From Tubulanus polymorphus (lineage: Eukaryota; Nemertea; Palaeonemertea; Tubulaniformes; Tubulanidae), in the NCBI RefSeq assembly GCF_964204645.1, contig NC_134028.1, positions 26,572,153 through 26,636,152 of the forward strand: DNA of 64,000 nt. The letters run 5' to 3'. Below the pieces are notes generated by a model. The model saw nothing but the letters and a program-made list of their open reading frames with translations. It was not told the DNA's origin and searched no databases. This document shows, piece by piece, positions 21,732-34,422 of the stretch. The first letter of the stretch is position 1. The number at the start of each line of letters is the position of its first letter. The position numbers and the translations under genes are program-made.

Positions 21732-24700
21732 ATGAAGCTGTCCGTTCTGTTCTGTTTGATGTCAGTATGTTTTACATACAGTTTCGCTGCCTCTGTTCCC
21801 GGTGCCCAACTGGTAATCGTCAAGTTGTTTTCTTTCTATAAAATCCTATAGCTCTTAACTCTATACAAACATGTGGTGATTTCCTAAAAAGCGCCAGGAG
21901 CCGCAGGTCTACAGTTTTCAGTCAAGTTTCACGTTGTAGTTAAAACCAAAATTCTCGGTTAAGATCGAACTCTATGGTCAAACAGGTGCCCAGGGTACAG
22001 GCCGTGTCTATTTCGAAATAGAGTCAGGTTCAAATATGGAAAAGGGTCCCGGCAATATCTGCAACCGATGCTAATACTTTGATTTTGTTTACAGTCAAAG
22101 GAAGATTTTCTCACTTATCAACGTAAGTAACATCTAGGTTCACTGTTAATGTACGTAGACATCGGAGTCAGATAAGGGGAGCGAACAAATATGTTTTTAA
22201 GCACATCTATGATTCAATATTTTCTACAAAAAATCAGCAATCAATTAAGTTAAACTGTTGATTTATGCAGGAGAAAATCCCGAAGAATTTTCGGAACGTT
22301 TGGGAGGTAACACGGTGATCAGTGTAGGACAAGTAAGTTTTGAAATCTGATCCAAATCGAGACGACGAGTTTCATTTCAATCATTGGCTTTTACCAAAAT
22401 TCGTGGAGATATTTTTTTTTCTTTTTAGTTTAGAAATAAACAGAAGTACGCGATGAAATGGTACAAAGGAAGGGTATATTACGACATGTCAGCTATGAGT
22501 AAGTTTCATCTTAAGACGCGCCGCAACAGGGCACATGAAAACAAGAAACATAGAAAAATCATTTGAGGTTTCACTGAGACACTAGAAAACACACGTCTAA
22601 ACGTGAAAACACCTTAAAACCATCAAACTAATGTTTTTATAAATTGGTGACTACCATGCAAGGGGTAACGAATGTGCACTACAGATAAATTGATAATAAG
22701 GATAATAATATTTTTTTTTGTATGTAACGGTTTACGCAATATAAATATTATTGATATTACTATCATTATTATTATTATTATTATCAATGTTGGCGTTTCA
22801 AAATAACAATTACAATTGTAAACTCTTTTATGTTTTCTTGTTCCTGTTTGAAACGTGTTTTTAGACTGCTGTGTGCTGTATCTGGCTTAATACTGACTTT
22901 TAGTTTGTTTTAGGAAAATATCTATGAATTTCATATTTTTCAACATCATTTCACTCGCAGGTAAAAGTGCTCAAAGTCGGATTTTGAGCGCTCTGAATAA
23001 ACTGGAGTCGGCGCTCGGCGGATCGTGTATCACTTTCCAGCAACGAAACGAGGAAAATAAACACATTATGAGCTACATCAAAGTGATATCAGGCAACGGG
23101 TAAGAACAACGCATCTAGCAGAATCCATTTTACAAATATTTGAATATAATTCTGAACTAGAAAAAAAACCTAGCTCCAGTTGGACAATCAATACTTTAAC
23201 CTAAACGTGGTCTTACATCCTAAGACTGGTATTAAGTTTTCACATTGGCTACAGAACCTATCTATCTAATCTTCAGATGTAATTCAGATGTAGGAAGGCA
23301 AGGCTACCCACAGGAATTATCATTGGGCTGGGGCTGTTTACTAGAGACGACAATCATGCATGAATTCATACACGCTTTAGGATTTGCCCACGAACAGTCT
23401 CGATCAGACCGAGATCGTTACGTCACTATCAACTGGGCTAACATCAAAAAAGGTACGAATCATACGTTTAACTCAATGTTACGTGTTGTTTGGAGACTGA
23501 TTCGGGCCGTAGAAAGACTCAATCTCTACCAATTTATATCTACATAACACTTTAAATTCGTTTAGCGACATTTTCTAACTTTTAAACTGTTTCATTGATT
23601 TAATGATTTTTATGATATCTGAAAGGAAATAATTTGTAATAATGGAGTCTCCTTAAAAAAATGGTTAGGCCGACACTGCTTCCATACTAAAAGGCATTGA
23701 TTCTAGTTACCCCTATAGAACCCCCTGTTGTTTAGGGGATACCCATCCGTGTGGTTTTCAATGCAGTATTCGATTGCCTCAGATGGTCCAATTTCCGAGG
23801 TACGCGAATTTCGAGGTAGTCGGGGCAGGGATAGGTCGTTATTATGTTAAACAATTGTAACTTATCGCTAGGGCACGCGATAATCCGGAGGCAACCGACT
23901 CCAGGATTTATTGAAGTTCATTTCCGATTACACGATGCTTATACAGTCAAAAAAGAGTCTCATTCTTTTCTTTATGACAGGGAATGAATATAATTTCGAT
24001 AAGGAAATCACTGACAATCAAAATCTACCGTACGACTACGAATCGTTGATGCATTACGGGATGTACGCATTCAGGTATAGAACGAACTGATTACTCTCCA
24101 TGTTGTATCGATTATATAAAATCCGACAACAAGAAGTTAAGAAAGAGTCTGAAGAGCTAATCAGTCTATTCGCCATTAAGAAAGAAACATTTCTTATTGC
24201 GCGAATCAAACTGTAGAACTAACTATTTCAAAACAACTTTTCCCAAATGCATATTTCATTTATACTGTCTTGTTCCAGCAAAAATGGCCGACCGACGATC
24301 ACGCCCAAAAATCCAGAAGGATATAAACTGATCGGACACAAAAAACTAACAGATAAGGATATCAAGATGATAAGACAAGCTTATAATTGTAAAGACGAAT
24401 GTAAGAAAAATAGAGAATTCTAATTAGATATACATATCATATATCATTTCATATATCGTATATCGTATATCATATATCATATATCATATCATATATCATT
24501 ATTTACCATGATAGGCCTATGTACAGACAGCCTCTTAATTTAGACATTGAGCGTTTGTGATGTAGGAGGACCTTAAAGCACCTCCCTTGAACTGTTCTTA
24601 ACGAGGGTGCCGCTATATAGAAAAAGTCCTACTTTATGTCTCAGAACTTTGTCTATAAAAAGAGTTTTTCTCTTGTTGTTGAAAATACATGATCTCTTGT

Positions 24701-25798
24701 CGACCCATTGTCACTTATCCGTTAATACACTCTACCTGACTGCATTGATGCCACCAAGTGTCGACTCAATATCTGACGATCATCAACAGCCGAATTGTTC
24801 AGTTTACGTTATCATTCTTGTTTTAGGTTCTGATCTTTACGCCGATTGTAAAAAGTGGACTCAAGGTGGTCAAAAATGCGGAGGAACATTCGTCAGAGAT
24901 AATTGTAAAAAGTCGTGTAATTTATGCAGTGGGTACGACTCATATCTGAATCCTGTAATAACAAAATGATAGGCCATTTTTGAATGCGGTTAGAGTTGAA
25001 AAAAATTACTTCATTTTCAATGGGTTAACACTGAGTCAAACCTGAACCAAAAACGAATTTTCATTTTGTAATTATCGTACGTATTAAATGTTTGTTTTTC
25101 ATAAGATATTCCGATAAATACATATCATAATACTAATCCAATAGGTCAGGAAATAATGGAGGAGTGATAATCCAGAAACCAACCACGAAACCGACAGAGA
25201 AACCAACCCCCAAAACAACTGCAAAACCCGATACCAGTAAGTAAACTCGATACAAACTACAATAGATTGTAAATTATAATCCAATTTCGTCATAACGATG
25301 ATATTCACTATCTATTCAATAATTTGACTTTCACACTCGTTACTAGCCATGCAGGGGCTAATTCATCATATCAGAGGGCACTCTTACGTCCATTAAGCAG
25401 TATTAGATGCGCTCCCGCACTGAATTATCTAATTATCTTTGTTGACAAAACAAAAAGGGTACGCAAAAATTTGACTCGAACAAGATGTCGCCCCAGGATT
25501 CGTCTCCGCAATGGTTTATAAACTAGATTCTGGTATCTTGTTATATATAATGTTATAATGAATATGAACCGATCATCAATGTATCTGTTTTTTTATATTA
25601 GATTGTACGAATTTGAGAGGAAGTTCTTGTAAAAATTGGACGTATCTCTGCACGAACCCTCGATACAAAGCAAGCATGATCAGAGACTGTAAGAAAACAT
25701 GTGGATTCTGCGGGTAAGAAGGCTATCTATCATTCATTGTGGTGTCTCGTGTACCGATAACAACATAGAATGTCGACATTGTTTTTCTTAGGCTGTAA
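21732..25798 (+). CDS. Secreted astacin metalloprotease with two ShKT domains
   Basis: Zinc endopeptidase of the M12A (astacin) family, 362 aa, expected in the secretory pathway. Twelve exons join in frame: 21732-21812, 22095-22122, 22271-22332, 22429-22498, 22961-23099, 23277-23452, 23981-24074, 24279-24400, 24827-24932, 25145-25236, 25602-25713 and 25792-25798. Residues 1-20 form a signal peptide, followed by a short pro-region. The catalytic domain has the zinc motif HEFIHALGFAHE (His155, Glu156, His159, His165) with SRSDR after it, and the Met-turn SLMHY at 207-211. ShKT domain 1 is about 258-290, then a Thr/Pro/Lys-rich linker, then ShKT domain 2 at about 325-360, each with six cysteines. 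The FxGD zinc-blocking motif usual in the pro-region is not obvious. The last exon codes only for the end Gly-Leu-stop. The family is certain; the substrate is unknown. Confidence 0.94.
24427..24501. repeat. ATATATCAT-type microsatellite
   Basis: Irregular copies of CATATAT, CGTATAT and ATATCAT between astacin exons 8 and 9. Confidence 0.75.
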
Positions 25799-26492
25799 CG
25801 TATTAAACGCACAACAAGTCCTACCAGTAAGATACATGAATTCACCCGAAATGATAAACGATGAAAATTCCTACACAAAAAACAATCGTTCAAGCAACAT
25901 GTTACATGTTATCATCTTGGCCGAAGTTAGTCGTAATTGTAGTGAAATAAATTTGAATTTTGTTCCACATTTCACCGTTTCATGAAATAAACAATTTCAA
26001 TACAAATTTCTACACGATTTTGCGTTTAATTTCATTTTGGAAAAGGTCGACCATCTAAATATTTCCAGATCATTTTACCAGATGCGATCATCTTCTTATG
26101 ATACCGACTTAAGTTGTTTCGTGAAAAGTAAAAGAAAACTCAAGTCTGAAATAAGCCCCGGATATAGTCGATGGACAAACTGCGAGAAACATGTTGATTT
26201 TATAGATCATATATTCAAGAATATAGACTCAATTTTATTTCACGTGAGTCAGGAAAATGGACGCCAGATGTAAAATGCATACATTTTGTACATACGTTAG
26301 TTGTGTCGCATCTGCCGTGAACGAACCTGCAACAGGTAGATTCCATTAATCGTCGTTTGTCAGTTCCACCTCTGCACCAACTGTGATCCATTCGTACAAC
26401 ACGACCGCCGCCGCCGCCGCGTCAACCGGGGGCCGATTATCAGCATACATCAGCATTATTCACTGTAAACTCTGGAGGAGGTTCGTATCGAC
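25799..26492. other. Intergenic region between astacin and carboxylase genes
   Basis: Astacin 3' UTR, then the 5' flank of the carboxylase gene. A short (CCG)n run at 26404-26420 lies about 75 bp before the carboxylase ATG and probably belongs to its 5' UTR. The 78-codon frame at 26037-26273 has no recognisable domain. Confidence 0.4.
25986..25991 (+). terminator. Poly(A) signal of the astacin gene
   Basis: AATAAA about 190 bp past the astacin stop codon; the only close canonical signal. Confidence 0.5.
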
Positions 26493-29400
26493 ATGGGTCA
26501 ACAATCTCGGAAACGAGAAAAAACCAAAGAGAGCGCGGTAACAATCGAACCCGAAAACGGTAAAGATGTCGATAGGTTTCGCAAGATATTCGGCTTCCAT
26601 TGGACCGACTTTTACAGTTTTGAAGCGTTCACGAAGTGGGCTCACAAACCGATGCAGCCATACTCGTTAGCTGTAATGAGAATTCTTTTTGGTGAGTGTG
26701 TTCTGCGAATAAATTAAAACTAGATCGAATCGGTAATTGAATCAGTTGTTTTCCTGCTTAGTTCGGTTTATTCGATGATGTTATGTAAAAATCCCATAAA
26801 CATAAAAAGTCGCATTAATAGAATAAAAATGAGATTGTCGAGGATTAAGAAAAGTTTCATAATGATTTTCTCATCGAATCCCTGTAGAGATATGAAAATA
26901 AATGATGATACGGATTAAATACGGGCTGTAAGGCGATAGTCACGATGGTGATGATGTCCAATAAACACAACTAACAGAAACATTAAAATTTCATATTATC
27001 GGAAATAGAAATATCTATGATATCATTTATTAATCGATATTTATGTTGCGTGTAAATGCAGAAATAGGTAAATGAAATTTTCTAAACGCAGGTGTGCTCA
27101 TGTGGATGGATTTCTACGGTGAACGAAGAGGATTGAATTTAGATTTAAGATGGGGCGACCCCGAAAATAAATGTTTCTTTCCATTATTTTGGTTTCTTCG
27201 TCCGCTTCCACTGCAGTGGATGGTCATCATGTATCTTTTCATGTATATTGGTGAGTCCTTGATTAAAGTTATTTGAGTGCATGTAATTTGTCAATGGGCC
27301 TACAGCAAACTGCGTTTATCTCAGATCTCACGGAACCACTAGATTTCAAGTGAATTCTAGGGCTCTCAGAGCGAAGGCTTGTCACACCCATTGGTATAAA
27401 GGACGATATTTATAGGATACCGTCAGGCAATAATCCGGGGCAATCGGCTCCGATGCGAGCGGAGTCGTGACAAGTTGAGCCTGGGGCAAGCGGTAATCAG
27501 AGGCCCAAAAATCCGAGGCACTCGGCTCCGTGACAAACAGGGTCCAGTTCCACAGTTCTGAGTTAAGACTTAACTCAGAGTTAACTGATTGAAAATGAAC
27601 TAACTTTAACTCAGAGTTAACTGTAACTCATGACTGTGGAACTGGGTCCAGGAGTCCGGACACATGTAGGTCCGAGGCGATCGGCGTCTTGGAAAGCGTA
27701 GTCCACATTGTCTTGCTAATGGAGAATATCTAATCGATTCAGATTCTGTTTCCTGGAGATACGTAATTCATTTGAAATGTCGGTGATATTTTGTAGCGAC
27801 GTTTGGTATAATGTTGGGCTGTTTCTATCGGTTGAGTTGTGCTGTGTTTATGGTATCGTATTGGTACGTGTTCTGGCTCGACAAACAGAGCTGGAACAAT
27901 CATTCTTACCTCTACGGCTTATCATCCATCATTTTACTGATCATTGACGCTAACAGAGCCTGGTAAGTAATAGTTATCCAAGAGTTTCTTCTTCGCTAGT
28001 TTTGAGTTGTGTTAACATTCTCTCTTTTTTTCAAACCTAGGTCGATAGATGGGTACATATGGCCCGAGATACGGAATACACATGTACCCGCCTGGAATTA
28101 CGGTTTATTCAGATTCCAGGTAAGCATTCTCTCATTTAGGCCATTCACACAGTAGCCAATAGCCAAACCATCTTACAACAACCTACGACCATGAACGAAG
28201 AATCCCTGCGATAGAATGAAATTTTCGCAGATGATTTAATATTCTTCGATTAAATTGCAGTTATTTCTGGTGTATTTTCTCGCTTCGATCAAAAAGCTGG
28301 TGCCTGATTGGTACATGGGTTACTCGATGAAACGATTAGCCGTTCATTGGGTTTTCTCCCCGTTCAGGTATATACTAAAACTCATTACATTCACTCAGAT
28401 AAAATGAATAACATAAACTGTTCTTAGATGAGACATTGTTTTCACATTGTAACTATCTTTCTTGTCAACAGGTTGTTTATGGACACCGAAATGATAACTT
28501 TAGTGGTCGTCCACATAGGCGGGTTATTTATTGATATGTTTATCGGATATTTCTTGTATTTTGATATCACGAGACCGATCGGTTTAATGATGGGATTTTC
28601 ATTCAACTTGATGAACGCTCAGATATTCAGTATTGGTATGTATAAGGAGGGTGTACGAAAAACCTAATCCATTTGTGAAACACTCAGTCTATGTTGTACA
28701 CAGAGTCCGAAATGTTTCAATCTGTATCTATTCGACGTTCCAACTACTGTATGTCCCAGTAAGTCACAATCACGTAAGGGATACTGGATGTAGACGAAAC
28801 TTTCAATAAACATTAGCTGCAGAAAACACTTCGGAGTATTCTATATTCTTAGTGTTTCACGCCATGACGTGTTTTCATGTTCGAATATTCACTAACAACC
28901 AAGTTCAAAGAACCACTATATAATATTCTATCTATGTTATAGGTATGTTTCCGTACACTATGCTAGCTACGATGCCCATATTCTGCGCAGCTGATTGGCC
29001 GGTACGATTCATGAGAACATGGTTCCCGAAAAAACTTCAAATCAAAGTAGCCCCGCTTCAAATCAATGATCATTGCATTTACGAGAAAAGTTTCGTTAAG
29101 CCCGAAAATCAACCGGTACGTTGTCTGATTCTCGTGACATTCTATATTTATTTTAACCTGGTCCAGTTAGCTAAGTCGTGTGTTAAGTCCAAATATAGCT
29201 TTAAATCTCATTGATTGGCTATTATTATGTAGAAACAAGATGGTCTAGCCACGTTTGGGCAAATGGTCTAAAAACAATCTTCAATCTTATATTTGCACAT
29301 TTAACTGAATGGATGAAAGATGCTCCTTTCTAGGTCCAAGACTATTCCTATTTATACCCATTCAAAGGTCTTATTGGATGCCCATCGAAAAAGACTAAAG

Positions 29401-32400
29401 AAACGGTCACCACTGTCAATGCTCTTAATGTTGAATGACTTCAATTGCAGGACCGCAGTAGAAATGAAAAATCTGGCAAGAAATATCCACGAAGTCGAAT
29501 GGGTAAATTCCATATTATTGCCACTTCGTTCCTGTTGTGTTATGGCGCTGTTCAGCTATTCTTACCGTTTTCTCATTGGATAAGCCGGGTAAGAAAGATG
29601 ATAACCGCGATCACACGAGTGTTTTTGGCCCGTGCCGAATGCCCGGAACAACTGTTCACTCGTCGGGTGCCAAGGGCCTGTTTGGCCCGACCAAAAAACG
29701 TCGGCTTGATCCAAAGTTTAGCACGGGCCAAATTATTGGCGCGAGCGGTTTACGTGCTCACATGGGCCAACTTTGACTCTGGGTCGAACCGAGCAAATTT
29801 GACCCGGGCAAATCGTCTGACAAGCTCCTCGACAAGCTCCGTCATTATTGTTGTTCTTTTAACGTCTTACCCAGGGTTACAACAACTGGGGTGAAGGTCT
29901 GTACGGTTACTCTTGGAATATGATGGTTCAAAGTTGGTCTGAACAACATTTACACGTGAAATTCGTCGATAAAAACACAGGATATGTAGGATTCCTCAAT
30001 CCACATGTAAATATATATAAACGAGTTCTATTTCATAAAACACTGCAGATTATTAAGCAAAACGCTTTAAATGATAAATCAAGATGATATAGTTGGCGAT
30101 ATTTTTCTCTCAAAGGCCTGGACAGACTCGAAACAAACAAGGTGGAATTCGTACGCGGATATGTTGAAACAATACGCTTATTGCGTACAGGATAAATTAG
30201 CCACGCGGTACAACATCACTAATATAGAGTTATACGTTGATGTGTGGAAATCTGTAAATAGCAGAATACACCAGAGGTAATTATCATATATTATATAGAT
30301 ATACGTCGTCTGTCCTTATGCAAATATCAATCTGCTGCTGACACCTTCTCAGAGAACTTCCTCAGACAATCTGGTATCTGTGCTCACGCCCTCAGACTAT
30401 CGTCATCCATACAAAAACTAATAAACAAGGTCTCGCCTTTCCTTAATGGAAAATTGATTACACACTTATTTTCCCTACCCCCAGACTAGACATGTAATGT
30501 AATATGCAATTCATTTGTCGCCATAATTACACATCAGAATTCGGGGTCATCAGGCCTCACCCATCAACAAGAAAACAAACTTGAAAGTTCATTGACGCCT
30601 TGAAAAATAACGTTGAAAAATAATGTTTTTACAGGATGTTTAACCCGACTGTTGATCTTATAAGCGCCGAATGGGACGTGTTTAAACAAACCAAGTGGAC
30701 GATGCCGCTACAGGAGCAATTTAATTACATGAGAGCTGAAACAAAAAATATAATGAAACAATTGGGAGAAAGAACCAACCATACGCAAGTCGTGACTGTT
30801 ATTGATTTCCCAGGTAAATCAGAAGTCGAAATAAAGTCTTATATTAAGTGTATTCATATATTTCTACGGATTTTACTCATATCGTCGTTTCGTGTTTCAA
30901 TTTCAGGTTTAGTTCTGGAGAATTTCATCAAGAAAGAAGTTCGTAATCCGATCATACAAGTTTTACACGGCGCCGTTAATCTGGAAATACCGATGAGAGT
31001 TCCAGGAAAAAATACGGTCGAAAAAAAGAACCTGACAATAACACCGAAATTACAATTCCAGGTAATATCTATATCCCTACGACTTGATCATGACTTTTAC
31101 GGCGCCTTTCCATCAAATGGCCAAAACGGTGACTCCGCAAATGCAAATCTGTTAAAACCGGTTGTGAATAAGCGGCGGAACGAATCAGTTAGGAGTTCAG
31201 GCTATTAGAGCGCGGCTGTCAAACCACTCCAAAAGTGTCGTCGGGCATCGATAGAAAAACTTCAATCTCCTATCTTGGAATAATACTGTTTAACAATATA
31301 TGGGTTTCCTGTACATTGGATCGAATCCGGCCAGTTTTCACATAAATCTTTTCACATATTTCAAATTTCACATAAAGATTTTTTTCAAAAATTTTTGTTA
31401 ATCCTTTGACGCCGTAAAACCGTTACAGGTTATGACTATATTGATCGTTGATATTATGTTCTATCATTCATTGTCGATGATTGCCTGCGTTATTTTTCTC
31501 CAAGGCTTCAATAAGTTTCAAGTTATTTTACTTGTTTACTTCAGTTGCTTCCTGGTTTACATAAGGTTTACACAATATCAGACACGCCTTCCATCTACAT
31601 GTACAAATTCAGTAACGGAACCGCCATCGATTTGCAAAGAAATCTCACTATTTACAAACTTAAACGAGCGAAGGCAATCAAAGAAGGAATCGGTGAGTAT
31701 TAAGGAAAAAGTCTGGATTTTTCTAAACATTATCTAGTTTGATTTAGTTTCGTCTATCCGATAGACTGAGCAGGTTACAAAAAGAAACAAAAAGTCGCAC
31801 TAATACGAGCATAAGATTGTCAGGAATTTAAAGAAAATTCCAAGAGGGATTTTCTAGTTCATTCCCGTAGAAAAATAGGAAAAGGTCATGATACTGGTCA
31901 TAGGCAATTTGGTCTAAGGTTATTTTGCGATGGTGATTATATTTTCCAAGAAAAACGACTAGCACGTAACGAGACAAGTACAGACAATAATATTAGATAA
32001 TTGCCGGCAATAGAAAAATATCGAGGCAAGCACAGGGAACCTCACATCTAACTCGCGTGAAAACACTTTTCTTCGTTCTCCCACGTGTTTTTCTTTTTTA
32101 CAGATGAAGCTACTTTCAGTCAGACGTATCCGCCGGAACAGGTTAAACTCTTCAAGTCATTAATAGCGCGGGATTCCGTGTCTGCTCCTGTGCCGTACAA
32201 TCCGTTACAAACTGTCGCTAAAGTCACAGCGAAAATTCGTCATTACGTCTCCGGAACCTACAAATTGTAAGTATCGGAATGTAATAAGATAAAAACCCAC
32301 TATATACAAATTTAAAGAATTTTGAAATCGAGAATTTAGTTATTCAAAAAGTCTAAAATATATAGAATATACGACGTTTCGATCTCACCCTAGAGATCAT

Positions 32401-32986
32401 CGTCAGTTGTGAGATATAGACTAAAAACAGGGGTATATATACAGAGGAAAACAGGTTAATTGAGTAAATTGGTGAGTGAGTAAATAATTAGTGTTTGGCA
32501 AGGCATGAAGTAATAATATACAAATGGTACGGTGCATTGAATGTAATGTTTGTAAGAATCCTACGCTAAGGATGAAAAACGAAGTCTGAAATCGGTTCCA
32601 TGAGCTGATGGTTTATTCAACGTTTCGACTATAATTCTAATATCTTCAGGAAGTTAAAACTTAAGACGTTTCGGACTTTAGTTTTCATTGTTAGTGTTAG
32701 ATTTTAAATCATCGTTATACGACACGGAGGACAGGAGGCAGTTTCATCAATAGTTATCGGATTTGAACTCTGAAACTGTGTATTTTGATGAAAAGGCGCT
32801 TGCCTAGAAGGAAATCCTACAGATCCTGATGGTATATCGTGTTGTGTATATTTCAGTATGCTGATGTGTGAAGCGGCGTTCGAAAGCGTCATGAAAGGCG
32901 AACGAATGGAATCTGTTTTGAAAAGGAAAAACATAGCGTCGAAAACATCACACTTTCTTAGAACACTGATGAAAATCATACCATAA
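26493..32986 (+). CDS. GGCX: Vitamin K-dependent gamma-glutamyl carboxylase
   Basis: Multi-pass endoplasmic reticulum enzyme that turns glutamate of secreted proteins into gamma-carboxyglutamate, using reduced vitamin K, CO2 and O2. Fifteen exons join to 2253 nt and 750 aa (human about 758): 26493-26691, 27092-27250, 27797-27962, 28041-28119, 28261-28367, 28472-28635, 28943-29115, 29451-29588, 29875-30006, 30116-30276, 30635-30813, 30907-31061, 31545-31692, 32104-32266 and 32857-32986. Conserved blocks are [14 protein letters not shown] (147-160, with His155 at the human His160 position), [10 protein letters not shown] (Lys213 at the position of the human catalytic base Lys218), [22 protein letters not shown] and [11 protein letters not shown]. 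The last two exons are the most divergent. In exon 14 a TAA follows directly if it is not spliced. The identity is firm. Confidence 0.96.
27541..27650. mobile_element. Small palindromic MITE in carboxylase intron 2 (family B)
   Basis: The left end GGTCCAGTTCCACAGT is matched by the inverted right end ACTGTGGAACTGGGTCC. Inside are inverted TTAACTCAGAGTTAACTG repeats, so the whole 110 bp can fold back. A clear second copy lies at 53675-53769 in the DGK gene, and a weaker relative at about 39510-39600 in the P450 gene. Confidence 0.7.
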
Positions 32987-34422
32987 TCAAAAAGACGAAC
33001 TAAGAGGAGCATGGATTTATAAATTTATAAATATTATTCTATGTGTGATTTAGGGTGGAGGGTCTTATGGAACTAATTAACGATCGATAATCAATCGTCT
33101 GCGGTCTCTTGTACTTAAACATACTTATAATCATGTGACGTGTCGTTTTTCTTTTATTCAGTATTTTCAATTTGCAAATAATAAAAAAAAAAACAGACGA
33201 ATTTCAATTGTGATGTTTTGTGTTGTGGAGGTGGATCGTAATCGCAAAACACGCTGCGGCTGCCTCCACTCAGCATCGTTTCGTTACGTATGTGACGTGA
33301 GAATATTTTGTTATTCTAAAAAAGCTAGCACCTTTCCTTTTATGATGACACCATCGGGAACATGATCCCGTTTAACGCCATAGCTTTGATTAATTGGCTA
33401 GTTTTTAAACAGCGATTCTGAATTTATTATTCTGCGACGAACGCAGAAGTTAACGCAGAAATCGACGACGGTCAGAGATTGTTAGTTTTCGATATAAGAA
33501 GAATGATTCGATTTGCTACGAACCTGAAAAATAAATCTCGATTAAAAACATTGCGTAAAACTCAATTTTTCAATGAAGATTGACGATTCTCACATGATGC
33601 ATGCAACGACTATTAAACGCTAACGACATTCTTCAAACTCGCAGCTGGTGGTGGCTCAAGTCATGTATCTAGATAGTCACTATGTAGATAACTATATAAA
33701 TTATATAACTATATAAGTGTTCAAAAAATGTATGTCAAAGGTTCTTTGACATGCATTTTTTCACCGATTGGGGTCTTTACAACCTCTGTATCCGCGAGAA
33801 GGTACGGTCCTGGTCCCCGAGACCATCCACTAGATCCGCACCTGAATTATGAACAAAATTCATAAATGGCAGTAAAAGCCAGATGAAATAACTGTCATAA
33901 TTCAGTTATGGATGACAGGTTGCCACCTCACTCTAGCTGTGGAGTTTCAACGGTCATTTGTCGTTAACACTGACCGAAGAACGCAGTGTAATTCAACACA
34001 CGCACTATTGATGCCTGATACTGGACTACAGTGCGTCAATCTTTTTTCCATTTGATAGTAGTTTATCAAATATCAAACTGAAAACCAAAATAATATTCAA
34101 AACAATCGATAAATGAATAATAGAAAATATTGGCACGATGATACTGGATTTTGCATAGCCGTTCCGAATCAGATTGCCCGTTGTATAATGGCAGAGGCTA
34201 ATTTCACGGATTAAGTACATATGGAAAATCCTAAAAAGGAGATATCTGATTGGAGAAATCAGCCTCAGCGAATATACAACGAGCTATCTGATTAGTGCCG
34301 CAAGTTTTCGCGCGGTAAACCTGCCCGGAAGTCAAGCGTACGCATATGCACGACTATGTGATGTGTTAAATGAAGTATTCAGTTGCGTGTATTACAAGTT
34401 TTATCATACTTGAAATCGATGC
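32987..34422. other. Intergenic region between carboxylase and GPCR genes
   Basis: Convergent 3' flanks. It contains a SINE fragment at 34246-34360. The 64-codon hydrophobic minus-strand frame at 34026-34220 has no motif and is probably noise. No other gene was seen. Confidence 0.4.
34246..34360 (+). mobile_element. SINE fragment related to the pair at 20.3-20.7 kb
   Basis: It shares GCCTCA-CGA-TATACAACGAGC and ATCTGATT-GTGCCGC-AGTTTTCG with 20490-20560. Only the front part is present; the B-box end is missing. Confidence 0.55.

Noticed and set aside
29445-29894. A 149-codon frame in the carboxylase gene
   Set aside because: It is exon 8 read through into its intron; the exon ends at the donor at 29588.
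32704-33012. Minus-strand 102-codon frame
   Set aside because: Antisense to the last carboxylase exon, with no domain of its own.
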